Positions 42,455 to 51,109 of a DNA stretch of 64,000 nucleotides are shown in pieces (positions within the stretch are counted from its first letter, which is position 1; the number at the start of each line of letters is the position of its first letter). A model generated the notes under the pieces. That model made no database searches. It was not told the origin of the DNA and was given only the letters and a program-made list of their open reading frames with translations. Both the position numbers and the translations under genes were made by a program. Source of the stretch: Poriferisodalis sp022821985 (lineage in GTDB: Bacteria; Actinomycetota; Acidimicrobiia; Acidimicrobiales; Poriferisodalaceae). The DNA is taken from the NCBI RefSeq assembly GCF_965219595.1, contig NZ_OZ244781.1:3534001-3598000 (forward strand). Reading direction: 5' to 3'.

Positions 42455-42723
42455 ATGAGCACGAGCGACGAGACTCCAACTCGTGAAGGACGACTCAGGA
42501 GACTCATTCCCCGCAAGAAGTCGCTGACCGAGCCTCATGCGAGTGAGCGCGAGGGCGAAGTGGAGCGTTGGCGCGCCATCGACCCGAAGTGGAACGAATC
42601 GTCTTCAGTACCCGAAGGCGAGTGTGTCGACCTCCATTGCGTTTGGGGCGTCGAGTTCTACACGCCGTCGCATTTCGACGGCCTCGTATCTTTGGGCTTC
42701 CCCCCAAATTTAGGAGGGTTTGG

Positions 42724-43614
42724 TCAGTGGTTGTTGGCTTGTTCGTAGTCGGTCGGGCTGGTCATGTCGAGGGTGCTGTGGAGCCGTCGTGTGTTGTACC
42801 AGTCGGTGATCCATCTGGCGATGTCTCGGCGGGCTTGGCGTCGGGTGGCCCAGTGTCGCTTGTGGATGAGTTCGTGGGTGAGGGTGGAGAAGAACGATTC
42901 GGCGGCTGCGTTGTCCAGGGCGCAGCCGACCCGCCCCGTGGAGCGGGTGATGCCGAGCCTGTCGCAGGCCCGGGCGAAGTCGCCGGCGGTGTACTGGGTG
43001 CCTTTGTCGGTGTGGAAGATCACCCCGGTCACGTCGCCGCCTCGGGTGGCGACGGCCATGTCGACGGCGGCCTGGGCGAGCTGGGCTGTGGGATAGGAGT
43101 TCGAGGTCGCGAACCCCACGACGCGGCGGCTGAACAGGTCCATGACCGTGGCGAGGTGCACTTTGCCCTCGCCGGTGGGGATCTCTTTGAAGTCCCCGAC
43201 CCAGCGCCGGTCGGCCGCGTCGGCGGTGAAGTCGCGTCCGATCAGGTCCTCGGGGGCGGCGTCGCGGTCGTCTGTGCGGGAGCGGCGGCGCTTGGTGGGG
43301 CGTGCGACCAGGCCCTGGCGGGCCATGGAGGCCTCCACGGACTTCTTCGACACAGCCCGGCCCGCTCGTCGCAGCTGCACCCGGATCCTGGGGGACCCGT
43401 AGGTCCCTTCTGAGTCCTCGAAGCAGGCCAGCACCGCAGCGTCGAGCTCCGCCCGGCGGGCCTCGATGCCCGACGGGGACCCGTGCCGCCACCGGTAGAA
43501 CCACGACTCGCTGACGTCCAGCGCCCGGCACGCGACCGCGTGAGGGATGCCGTGATCGGTCCTCTGGGAAGCCACAAACCGCGCCAGGGTCACTTTGTCG
43601 CCTCGTTCACCCAC
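42724..43614 (-). CDS. IS3-family transposase OrfB (DDE integrase domain)
   Basis: 296 residues. An HTH-like start (AVACRALDVSESWFYRW) and a SPRIRVQLRRAG-type HTH_21 segment precede the rve core. The catalytic residues are Asp in WVGDFKEIPT, Asp in FHTDKGTQYT and Glu in LDNAAAESFFSTL. The tail NTRRLHSTLDMTSPTDYE is typical. The frame lies at -1 relative to OrfA and overlaps it by 25 bp, so it is probably made as an OrfAB fusion by frameshifting; a separate GTG start at 43614 also exists. It looks intact. Confidence 0.92.
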   Translation of the reverse strand: MGERGDKVTLARFVASQRTDHGIPHAVACRALDVSESWFYRWRHGSPSGIEARRAELDAAVLACFEDSEGTYGSPRIRVQLRRAGRAVSKKSVEASMARQGLVARPTKRRRSRTDDRDAAPEDLIGRDFTADAADRRWVGDFKEIPTGEGKVHLATVMDLFSRRVVGFATSNSYPTAQLAQAAVDMAVATRGGDVTGVIFHTDKGTQYTAGDFARACDRLGITRSTGRVGCALDNAAAESFFSTLTHELIHKRHWATRRQARRDIARWITDWYNTRRLHSTLDMTSPTDYEQANNH

Positions 43615-43898
43615 AGGACCACGGATCGTTTGAGCACGTCGCGCTCCATCTCCAGCTCAGCGCAACGGCGCCGAAGCCGAACCAACTCGGCCCGCTCGTC
43701 CGCGTCCAGCGCCCCCTCGCCGGCACCGCGCTCGGCCTTCACCCAGTTGCCCAGCGTGCCCGCGTGAATCCCAAGATCGCGGGCGACCACAGCGATCGGC
43801 TTGCCCGTCTCTGTCACGATCCTCACCGCACCAGCGCGGAACTCCGGATCGAACCTTCTTCGTGTCTCTGGCACAGCTCCCCTTTCCTCAAAGAGCAT
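43590..43898 (-). CDS. IS3-family transposase OrfA (HTH plus leucine zipper)
   Basis: 102 residues from ATG 43898, just inside the right terminal repeat. RRFDPEFRAGAVRIVTETG and IAVVARDLGIHAGTLGNWVK form the helix-turn-helix; ELVRLRRRCAELEMERDVLK is the coiled coil. It binds the element's ends and regulates transposition. Confidence 0.88.
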   Translation of the reverse strand: MLFEERGAVPETRRRFDPEFRAGAVRIVTETGKPIAVVARDLGIHAGTLGNWVKAERGAGEGALDADERAELVRLRRRCAELEMERDVLKRSVVLWVNEATK

Positions 43899-45444
43899 GC
43901 CTCCCAGATTCCGGGGGAAGCCCACTTCATTCGAGCGGCTTGCTCGTGACATGCCGTGGCAAGGCGTGTCACGCCGCGATCCCGCTGACTGGCTGCGCAG
44001 TCTGCGCCCTTCGCGTTTCAGCGGCGGATGGCTCAACTTGGACCCCTTCGCTCCGACCGAGGAGATGATCTATGCCGTCGGCGCTCAGTACAGAGTGCCG
44101 ATGCCAGAGCAGTTTCGGTACGCCAAAGCCATGATGCATTCGGTAAGCGCTTCGTTGACAGCGCTGGTAGTGGGATTCGTGCTCACCGACGAGCACTCGA
44201 AGTCCATTCACGAAGTACTGCAACAAGATCGTGAATCAAGCCTGATTCCGAAGGGTCTGGGCTACACCGTCTATGACCCGGCGAATCAGAAAAAGGATGA
44301 TCTGAAACGGCTGAGAGATGAACACGCAGCGGCCATAACCGACTGGTTCGGGGACCAGTTTCCGGGAGTCTTCTCGTCGGGAACGCAGAACGGCAGAGTG
44401 CCGACCTGTGAACTCATCACGACACGTCAGGCTGTGCCGTTCCCGACCCAAGTTGAGCGTGAGGGTTCGATGGGCCACTTCATGGGGCTGCTAGGAATCG
44501 ACATCGGCTGGTATGCGTGGAAGAGCGCGGGCACCGCTGGGCTTCGGTTCGGGACCATTTTCGGGTCCCGACATCACGCTGCCATAGCGATCCGAGACAA
44601 CGAACCGACAGCCGCGATGGGTGAGGATCGAGAATCGAGCAGGTCCGCTCGCGTCCAGTACGTCCAGTTGGCGGCAGGAGAGGTCGTCTTGGCTTGGGCC
44701 ATCACTGTGCTGATTGACGAATGCACGGCCCAACTAGTCAGGGCGCGCAACGCTCAATTGCAGGAAATCAAGTCACGGGATCGAGCCGTGGCTGCGCTCG
44801 ATGACATCGAGAACGAAATGCTCGGCGCTGCCGACGTGGCCGCTGTCGCGGCTGAACTGGCCGAACATGCCGGTGCCCGGCGACTGTTCCGTGACAGCGT
44901 GCCCGAATTCATCCCCGTCGAGCCAAGGAAAGGCGAAGAGTCCGTCTCAATGGCTGATCGTCGTCACGAGGACATCCATGACAAGGCGTCTTGGCTCCAG
45001 CAATTCGAGCTAGCCACCCGAGAACGCGCCACGCAAATCGGCACCCTGATCGGCGCAAGCGAGAACGTACGGCTGCAGAAATCGATCAAGAGATTCACGA
45101 TCGCAGTAGCAGCGATGACCGTTGTGACCGTAACCGTCGTGCTCATTCCCGTGGTGCGCTGGATTCTCGAAATATAGGCATGAAAACAGGCATGGAGTAG
45201 CCGTAGGTGCAAGACACCCGGCCTGCACACGCGATTTCGACAGTGCCGCGCGCTCGGTGAGCGGGGGTGTCCTCCCAGACGAGACCGAGGTCGTGCAGAA
45301 CGACGCGCGGTGTCCACGCTTCGTTCTCCCTGCGCCGCGTCGGAACGTAGCGTCACAGGGCTTTCGGCGGCTCATCGGACGCGGGGACGATGAAGCATGC
45401 ATCGCGTGACAGCGAAGATTCCGGCACGGCACAGCTAGCTTCGC

Positions 45445-45911
45445 GTGGTGCCCAGACCACGGCGGCGGCACTACATCAGCAAGTTCCTGATCAAGCGATG
45501 GGCCGACGATAACGGCGATGTCGGGGTGGTTTGCACGTACCACCGTGACAGCGCAATCGTGCCCGCCGACAAACTTCACCTGCTGCGCTTCCTGTCCTCA
45601 ACAGAACAGGAAGACAAATGGGGCAATGACATCGAGAATCCGGCAAGCCTCGCCCTCGATGATCTGATGGACTCGCTCGGCCCGCAAGTGACGGACTTCG
45701 AGGTAGCACGAGATTTCCTGTCCGAATCAGAGAATCTCACGCCACTCATAGACCTAGCCCGGCTCCACTACGCACGCTCATTGGCAGTGCTCGCACAACG
45801 GTTCGCCGACTCGCGCAAAATGCCCAACAGCGCCGAAGCCGAAGCCATGATCCAAGAACGCTGGGACAGCACACACGACTACCGCGACTGCGGTGCGAAG
45901 ATCACGGTTGG
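45445..45911 (+). pseudogene. DUF4238-like protein, 3' end lost at an IS3-family element
   Basis: About 150 codons remain, roughly half of a normal family member. The start, RPRRRHYISKFLIKRWADDN with GVVCTYHRDSA, is the characteristic DUF4238 N-terminus (HY-P/S-x-F-L-x-R-F/W). Protein-like sequence stops near 45890 (SAEAEAMIQERWDSTHDY) and the frame then runs into the insertion sequence. Two tandem GTG codons (45445, 45448) are the possible starts. Function unknown; such genes are common in accessory DNA. Confidence 0.65.
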
Positions 45912-45975
45912 TGTTCCTTGGGTTGCGCGCGGGGGTGTTGCTGGATTCTGCTGTCATGAGCTGTGAGGAGGCTCT

Positions 45976-46281
45976 GTGGCACCGAGGGGATATCCGGCGG
46001 AGTTCAGGCGGCGTGTGATCGATCTGGTCGAGGCCGGCCGTCCGGTGGCGGCGGTCGCGGCCGAGCTGGGCATCAGCGGTCAGTCGATTTACACGTGGCG
46101 GCGCCAGGCGCGCATCGACGCCGGGATCGAGGCGGGCATGACGACTGCGGAGCACGTCGAGCTTGTGGCGTTGCGCAAGCGGGTGCGCGAGCTCGAGACC
46201 GAGCTGGCGATCCATCGTCGGGCGACTGAGCTGTTGAAGGGGGACGTCGGCCCAAAAGGAGGTTCGCGGCCATCAAGGTGA
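45976..46281 (+). CDS. IS3-family transposase OrfA
   Basis: 101 residues from GTG 45976 with GAGGAG upstream. YPAEFRRRVIDLVEAGRPVA and VAAELGISGQSIYTWRRQ form the HTH; LVALRKRVRELETELAIHRR is the coiled coil. It ends in an overlap with OrfB. Confidence 0.88.
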   Translation: MAPRGYPAEFRRRVIDLVEAGRPVAAVAAELGISGQSIYTWRRQARIDAGIEAGMTTAEHVELVALRKRVRELETELAIHRRATELLKGDVGPKGGSRPSR

Positions 46282-47129
46282 TGGCCGCGGAAGGGCTGCC
46301 TGTCGAGCGGGCGTGTGCTCTGTTGGGTGTGTCGGTGTCGGGCTATTACGGCTGGGTGCGCCGTCCGCCTTCGGCTCGGTCGATCCGGCACGCCTGGCTG
46401 TCGGGCATCATCGGCGAGGTCCATGCCGGATCGCGCCAGACCTACGGCGCCAACCGGGTCCATGCCGAGCCGGTGCTGGGCCGGGGCATCGCGGTGTGCC
46501 GCCAGACCGTGGAGACCCTGATGCGACGGGCCGGGCTGCGAGGCGTCTCAGGACGGCCGAAGTTCCGCAGGGTCCCCAACGTGGCCACCGCAGCTGACCT
46601 CGTCGACCGGCACTTCGCCCGGGCCGAACCGGATCGGCTGTGGGTGACCGACATCACCGAGCACCCAACACGCGAGGGCAAGGTCTATTGCACCGTTGTG
46701 CTGGACACCTTCAGCCGGCGCGTCGTGGGCTGGTCCATCGACTCGCGGCCCGCCGCGTCGATGGTCACCAGCGCGTTGGGGATGGCGATCGACAATCGCA
46801 GCCCGGTCGCCGGCGAGACCGTGATCCACAGCGACCAGGGCACCCAGTTCACCTCCTGGGCGTTCACACAGCGAGCGGTCGACTCGGGGCTGCTTCCCTC
46901 GATGGGCTCGGTCGGGGACTGCTTCGACAATGCAATGGTCGAGTCGTTCTGGTCCCGGATGCAAGTCGAGCTGCTGGACCGAAAGCGGTGGCACACCCGC
47001 ATCGAGCTCGCGAACGCGATCTTCGAATATCTCGAGATCTGGCACAACCGTCAGCGCCGCCACACCTCCCTTGGCATGCTCACACCCATCGAGTTCGAGA
47101 CTCGACATCAACACCAACCCGCAGCATGA
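46278..47129 (+). CDS. IS3-family transposase OrfB (DDE integrase domain)
   Basis: 283 residues. PVERACALLGVSVSGYYGW and HAGSRQTYGANRVHAEP lead to the rve core with Asp in WVTDITEHPT, Asp in IHSDQGTQFTSW and Glu in FDNAMVESFWSRMQ. It overlaps OrfA by four bases in the -1 frame, so it is translated by coupling or frameshift. It looks intact and could still be active. Confidence 0.92.
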   Translation: MMAAEGLPVERACALLGVSVSGYYGWVRRPPSARSIRHAWLSGIIGEVHAGSRQTYGANRVHAEPVLGRGIAVCRQTVETLMRRAGLRGVSGRPKFRRVPNVATAADLVDRHFARAEPDRLWVTDITEHPTREGKVYCTVVLDTFSRRVVGWSIDSRPAASMVTSALGMAIDNRSPVAGETVIHSDQGTQFTSWAFTQRAVDSGLLPSMGSVGDCFDNAMVESFWSRMQVELLDRKRWHTRIELANAIFEYLEIWHNRQRRHTSLGMLTPIEFETRHQHQPAA

Positions 47130-47207
47130 ATCCAGAATCACGTCTCCACCAAAGTCAGGCACCCCAAGAGCCTGCGCAATAGTCGGTGAGGTTCAGTCCT
47201 TCGCTCG

Positions 47208-47478
47208 CTACCTGTACGGCATCGTCTTGTGCGCCGCGCCGGTCTGCACGTCATCGTGGCCGCAGTGCGGGCACGTCGGCCTGTCACCCCATCGCTGAGC
47301 GGCGAACCACGCCTCGGCGGTCTTGTCGTCGGGGAACTTGTCGAACAGTGCCGTCAGGGTCAGACCCTTGCGGTAGTGCTTGCCCGGAGCGCTCTTTGCC
47401 ATGTGTCCATCGTGGCAGGGGGGTGTGACACGAATAGCGGCCTGACCTGCGGCTTGGCACTATCCCGCATAACCCCCC
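47208..47478 (-). mobile_element. IS1595-family fragment: transposase N-terminus and one end
   Basis: A 64-codon piece (47208-47402) reads MAKSAPGKHYRKGLTLTALF and FPDDKTAEAWFAAQRWGDRP, then the zinc-ribbon CPHCGHDD, which is the start of an IS1595 transposase; it stops after KTMPYR, where the sequence changes. Upstream of its start, GGGGGGTTATGCGGGATAGT (leftward strand, ending at 47478) looks like the element's terminal repeat. The catalytic part is gone, so it is inactive. Confidence 0.75.
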
Positions 47479-47901
47479 AGAGAAGACATCGCCACCGCCC
47501 GACAGCGCGCAACCCGTGGAGGCAGGCGCGCAGAAGTGCACGGCCGGGTCATCGCTGAGTTGAACTTCGGGTTCTGGCGCTACCTGTGCGAACCCCCGTA
47601 CTTGACGTCTCTGTGGGTGCCCGCAGTCGCGTCGGCATTCCCGCTGCACCCCTCGACGCTCCACCCCGAACAAGTCCGAGTCGACGTGGCCGATCGCATG
47701 CAGCGCCTTCATTTCCTCCGGAATCGGATTGCCCACCATGAGCCGATCGATCGGCGCGACCTGTCCCGAGACCATGGGCAACTACTGGAACTGGTCGGTT
47801 GGATGTGCTCCGAATCTCGTTACTGGGTAGCTGCAACCAGCCGGACGCCAGAAGTGATCGCCGCCCGCCCCGAAGTGGCCAACGGCGAGGCAGGCCGCTA
47901 A
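47479..47901 (+). pseudogene. Abi-like protein, C-terminal fragment
   Basis: About 140 codons in one frame, with an in-frame stop at 47470-47472 inside the IS1595 end. The stretch ELNFGFWRYLCEPPYLTSLW, then LHFLRNRIAHHEPI and DHGQLLELVGWMCSESRYW, matches the C-terminal half of Abi-family (abortive infection) proteins with their R-x4-6-H HEPN-like motif (RNRIAHHE). The N-terminal half is missing, apparently cut off by the IS1595 insertion. A GTG at 47536 could start a short product, but it would lack half the fold. Confidence 0.65.
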
Positions 47902-48075
47902 GCCTCCGCCCGAGCGGTGGTTCTGAGCACGCTCAGTTCGAGGGGCTGGATGCGGGTCCGCAATCGCACTCGCCTGCTCGCCGGGGCGTAGTGTTCCCCG
48001 CAGCAATTCCTGGGTCGGCTCGGCATGCCCGCGGCCGTGACTTGCTAGCCGCAACGGCGGGGCTGGAGCACGCAC

Positions 48076-49008
48076 ATGGCCGACACTGGATCGGGCACGG
48101 CGCCCGGAGCGCCGTACGGCGGGCGCGGCGCACCTGCTCTGCCCGAACGTGCGCTCGGCGTGCCCGCCGCTGCCGTGGCGATGGTGGGATGGGCCGCTTC
48201 GGGCGTGATCGCCACGGGCATCTCCGAGCTGGGGCCGCTGGCGGTCGTGTTCTGGCGGATGTGGCTCTACACCGGGCTTGTCGCGCTGTTCCTGTGGGCC
48301 AACCGCACGCCGCTGCGGCTGTCGTCGATCAAGGTGTCGTTCTGGGGCGGGTTCTCGCTGGCGTTCGACATCATGCTGTTCTTCGTCGCGTTGCGGATGA
48401 CCACGGTGGCCAACGCCACGGTGGTGGCTTCGCTGCAGCCGTTACTCATGCTGTTCCTGGCGCCCCGGCTCTTCGGCGAGCAGCCGGGCCGCCGCCATTG
48501 GGGACTGGCGCTGGTGGCGATTGCCGGCATCGCGATCGTCGTGTTCGGCTCGTCGGGGTTGACCGAGTGGAGCGTGTACGGCGATCTGCTGGCGTTCGGG
48601 GCATTGTTCGCCTGGACGGGCTACTTCGTCTTCTCGAAGCTCAGCACGCAGAAGATCGCGGCCGCGCAGTACACGGGGGGCAGCGCCTTGGTGTGCTCGC
48701 TGGTGGCCACGCCCTTCGCGCTCGCCTCGGGTCAGGTGTTCGACTGGCCGTCGGCGGGAGCATGGCTGTGGCTGGGCATCATGGCCGTCGGGCCCGGCGT
48801 CGCCAGTCACATGCTGATGAACTGGTCGCTGGTGCGCATCCCGTCGTGGCTGGGTTCCACGATGACACTGGCCATCCCCGTCACCAGCACGCTCATGGCC
48901 TGGGCATTCCTGGGCGATCGGGTGTCGCTGTGGCAGTTCGTCGGGATGGCGGTGGTGATGTTCGCGCTCTCACTCGTGGTGCTCGACCAGTCCCGCACCA
49001 AGCTGTAG
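48076..49008 (+). CDS. EamA-family (DMT superfamily) transporter
   Basis: 310 residues with about ten hydrophobic helices in two EamA repeats: AAVAMVGWAASGVIATGISE, LAVVFWRMWLYTGLVALFLW, FFVALRMTTVANATVVASLQ and, in the second half, SWLGSTMTLAIPVTSTLMAW and GMAVVMFALSLVVLD. It should export or import a small metabolite across the inner membrane. GGAG lies seven bases before the ATG. The N-terminal 28 residues are Gly/Ala/Pro-rich and cytosolic. The substrate is unknown. Confidence 0.9.
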   Translation: MADTGSGTAPGAPYGGRGAPALPERALGVPAAAVAMVGWAASGVIATGISELGPLAVVFWRMWLYTGLVALFLWANRTPLRLSSIKVSFWGGFSLAFDIMLFFVALRMTTVANATVVASLQPLLMLFLAPRLFGEQPGRRHWGLALVAIAGIAIVVFGSSGLTEWSVYGDLLAFGALFAWTGYFVFSKLSTQKIAAAQYTGGSALVCSLVATPFALASGQVFDWPSAGAWLWLGIMAVGPGVASHMLMNWSLVRIPSWLGSTMTLAIPVTSTLMAWAFLGDRVSLWQFVGMAVVMFALSLVVLDQSRTKL

Positions 49009-49195
49009 CCGTCGCCGCGTCGGCCGGCAGCGGTGCCAGCCCTCAGGCGGCTGCGTGCCGTGCAGTCCGCGAAGCCCACCAGTTCTGATCACAACGGCGG
49101 TGCGAGGGACCGGTCGCCAGACGACGCAATGCCATTGGCGGGACTCGGTGTCACATCGAGAACGTATGTTCACAACTTGAAAGACACCCGATTCC

Positions 49196-49211
49196 GTAAC
49201 ACCTGTGTTAC
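49196..49211. promoter_or_regulatory. Perfect palindrome at the start of the HTH-methyltransferase gene
   Basis: GTAACACCTGTGTTAC has 7-bp perfect arms around CT. It ends 17 bases before the ATG and five before the ACGGAGGA ribosome site, near a TTGAAA at 49177. The gene's own product carries an XRE-type HTH, so autoregulation is likely. Confidence 0.5.
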
Positions 49212-49228
49212 GTTCACGGAGGATTGAC

Positions 49229-50059
49229 ATGACTGATCTACTTGCTGAACTCGATGATGTGCGGAGACGCTCAGGCTTGTCCAAGGCCGATCTTGCACGA
49301 CAGGCAGCCACGCAGCCAGCTTCGGTGCGCCGGCTGCTCGATGGGAGCCACCACAACCCGCAGATCTCTACCCTCACCCAGCTCGCTGACGTTCTCGGTC
49401 ACGAATTGAAGCTCATTCCCAAGCAGCGAGAAGCCAAGGATCGCGGCTCGTGTGACGAGGCGATTGCAGACCTCCTAAGCGTGGCCGACCATCCGTACGC
49501 GACAGTCCTCGCCGACCCCCCATGGCGCTTCAACAACCGCACCGGCAAGGTTGCTCCCGAGCATCGTCGCCTTTCGCGCTACGACACGATGACAACGCGA
49601 GAAATCCAAGAACTGCCAGTTCAAGATGTCGTTGCTGAACACGCGCACCTCTATCTGTGGGTCCCCAATGCGCTGATAGCGGATGGCTTGCGGGTGATGG
49701 AGTCTTGGGGGTTCACCTACAAGTCGAATCTGGTCTGGGCCAAGCGTCGCAAAGACGGCGGACCGGATGGCCGAGGTGTCGGTTTCTACTTCCGCAACGT
49801 GACTGAGCTCGTCCTGTTCGGTGTCCGCGGAAGCATGCGGACGCTCCAGCCCGGTCGTCGGCAGGTCAACATCATTGAAACGCGAAAGCGTGAGCATTCC
49901 AGAAAGCCCGACGAGCTATACGACATCATCGAGAGTTGCTCACCAGGACCGTATCTGGAGATGTTTGCCCGCTACTCGCGCAGTGGATGGGCTTCTTGGG
50001 GCGTCGAAGCTGAAGAGGGCGTGGAGCCTCGCGGCAAGCGATATCCGACCTATGGCTAA
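49229..50059 (+). CDS. HTH-MT-A70 fusion: N6-adenine DNA methyltransferase
   Basis: 276 residues. Residues 1-65 form an XRE/HigA-like HTH (RSGLSKADLARQAATQPASV, STLTQLADVLGHEL). The methyltransferase has the DPPW catalytic motif at 96-99 (VLADPPWRFNN), HLYLWVPNALIADGL, NLVWAKRRKDG and a C-terminal PGPYLEMFARYSRSGW. It methylates adenine in DNA, presumably protecting from the convergent BglII-like endonuclease whose gene ends 11 bp away. ATG 49229 has ACGGAGGA upstream. Fusion of a regulator-type HTH to the methyltransferase may replace a separate C protein. Confidence 0.88.
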   Translation: MTDLLAELDDVRRRSGLSKADLARQAATQPASVRRLLDGSHHNPQISTLTQLADVLGHELKLIPKQREAKDRGSCDEAIADLLSVADHPYATVLADPPWRFNNRTGKVAPEHRRLSRYDTMTTREIQELPVQDVVAEHAHLYLWVPNALIADGLRVMESWGFTYKSNLVWAKRRKDGGPDGRGVGFYFRNVTELVLFGVRGSMRTLQPGRRQVNIIETRKREHSRKPDELYDIIESCSPGPYLEMFARYSRSGWASWGVEAEEGVEPRGKRYPTYG

Positions 50060-50070
50060 GCGGCGCAGTC

Positions 50071-50991
50071 TCAGCGGCGGCGTTCGGCGCCAACCGGGGG
50101 CAGCGTGTCGAGCACTTGATTCCGGCGTTTCTTGAACTCTGCCTGTATTCGTTTCTTCGCCTCTGCCCGCTTCGAACTATCGGGAATCGCCGTCTTGGTG
50201 CAGCCGCCTAACGCCTCTCGTTCCTCTTCCTCGAGTCTCGCGAGTTCTTGACTCATCGCCTGAATGGTTTGAACACCATCAATCCGACCAGGCTCGATTC
50301 CGATTAGCAAGAGGGGGCACTCGCCGCCGCCGCCCAACGTCACCCTTGGCTCAAGCTTCGCCCAATGCGTCGACGACGGTCCGTACTTGAAGTTCCCCTG
50401 CCCGCTACGGATCGTCTTGGAGATCAGCTGCTGCAATGACGGGCCCCGAGTAACGATGACACCGACAGCGATCGCCCCCTCACGGTGCAGTGCCTGGAAG
50501 TTGATGAGGTCGCGGTCAAAGAAGGGGTCCTTGTTGTTCCACTCCATCTCAACCGCAATGCCGGGGAACGGTTGATCGAGAGAGCCAAGGCCGAACATGT
50601 CGATCTCATGGCCTCGAACGGTCGAAATGGGTTCGACGCGTTCACCGAAGCCCATCGCCTTGTCGATAGTGATGTTCTGCTTGCCCCACACAGACTGATC
50701 GTCTGGGCGTTGACTCCCAAGAGATTCGTCGAAGCGCTTGACGAATTCGGTTCTGCCCCCGCCTCCGGCACGCAACTCGTCCAACGTTGGCCGGAACGCA
50801 CTCAGCGCAGCGCATACGTCGTCGAATCGTTCAGGAAAACCCTGCTGGAGGATGACGTCTGCATACCGCGTTACCCCGTAGCGGTAGCCGTCGGGTAATG
50901 AGGAGACGGTCGGAGGGCCGACACCACCGAGCGGTGCATCATCGGCTGGCAGCGCTGGTGGCTCTTCAAGTGTCATTGCATCACCGGGCAT
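50071..50991 (-). CDS. BglII/BstYI-like type II restriction endonuclease
   Basis: 306 residues from ATG 50991 (ATG 50976 is possible). The probable active site is Asp131 (RGHEIDMFGLG) with Glu148 and Glu150 (GIAVEMEWNNKDPFFDRDLI), the D-x(n)-E-x-E/Q pattern of BglII, BstYI and BamHI-type folds. ALHREGAIAVGVIVTRG follows as in that group. The tail is charged and helical. Pairing with an MT-A70 methylase fits this family. I infer cleavage of a short palindrome; the site cannot be read. The longer open frame to 51198 overlaps the amidase gene. Confidence 0.75.
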   Translation of the reverse strand: MPGDAMTLEEPPALPADDAPLGGVGPPTVSSLPDGYRYGVTRYADVILQQGFPERFDDVCAALSAFRPTLDELRAGGGGRTEFVKRFDESLGSQRPDDQSVWGKQNITIDKAMGFGERVEPISTVRGHEIDMFGLGSLDQPFPGIAVEMEWNNKDPFFDRDLINFQALHREGAIAVGVIVTRGPSLQQLISKTIRSGQGNFKYGPSSTHWAKLEPRVTLGGGGECPLLLIGIEPGRIDGVQTIQAMSQELARLEEEEREALGGCTKTAIPDSSKRAEAKKRIQAEFKKRRNQVLDTLPPVGAERRR

Positions 50992-51109
50992 TCGCAATCC
51001 AGATCGCGGCTGCTTAGCTTCGCGCGCGTTGCCAGCTGCGACAGGGACTCTGCGTCGCCGGTCCTGACGAACTCGGCGACAAGCCGGCCCTACTTGGCAG
51101 GTCGCGCGC

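Larger units (their letters stand above)
42693..43924 (-). mobile_element. IS3-family insertion sequence, 1232 bp, complete
   Basis: The terminal inverted repeats begin TGGGCTTCCCCC at both ends (12 bp perfect) and continue with partial identity for about 25 bp. The flanks carry a 3-bp duplication, CTT at 42690-42692 and 43925-43927, normal for IS3 elements. Two overlapping leftward genes encode OrfA and the DDE transposase. The clean ends and duplication suggest a fairly recent insertion. Confidence 0.92.
42455..45177 (+). pseudogene. 495-codon gene of unknown function split by an IS3-family element
   Basis: The left part (42455-42692) begins MSTSDETPTREGRLRRLIPR. The right part resumes at 43928 and ends at 45177. 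Joining them after removing the element and one CTT gives 1488 bp, a continuous frame reading GLVSSFERLARDMPWQG across the junction. The predicted protein is mostly soluble (FRYAKAMMHSVSASLTALVV, then YTVYDPANQKKDDLKRL), has a long charged helical region near the end (SRDRAVAALDDIENEMLGAA) and a C-terminal membrane anchor, AVAAMTVVTVTVVLIPVVRW. I recognise no family. It is disrupted, and an internal start for the right fragment could still yield a truncated protein. Confidence 0.7.
45912..47157 (+). mobile_element. Second IS3-family insertion sequence (ends approximate)
   Basis: It contains overlapping OrfA and OrfB genes on the rightward strand, different in sequence from the element at 42693. 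I placed the ends where TGTTCCTTGG (left) and the reverse complement of CCAAAGTCA (right) match imperfectly. I could not find a convincing target duplication, so one end may be lost or misplaced. Confidence 0.7.
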
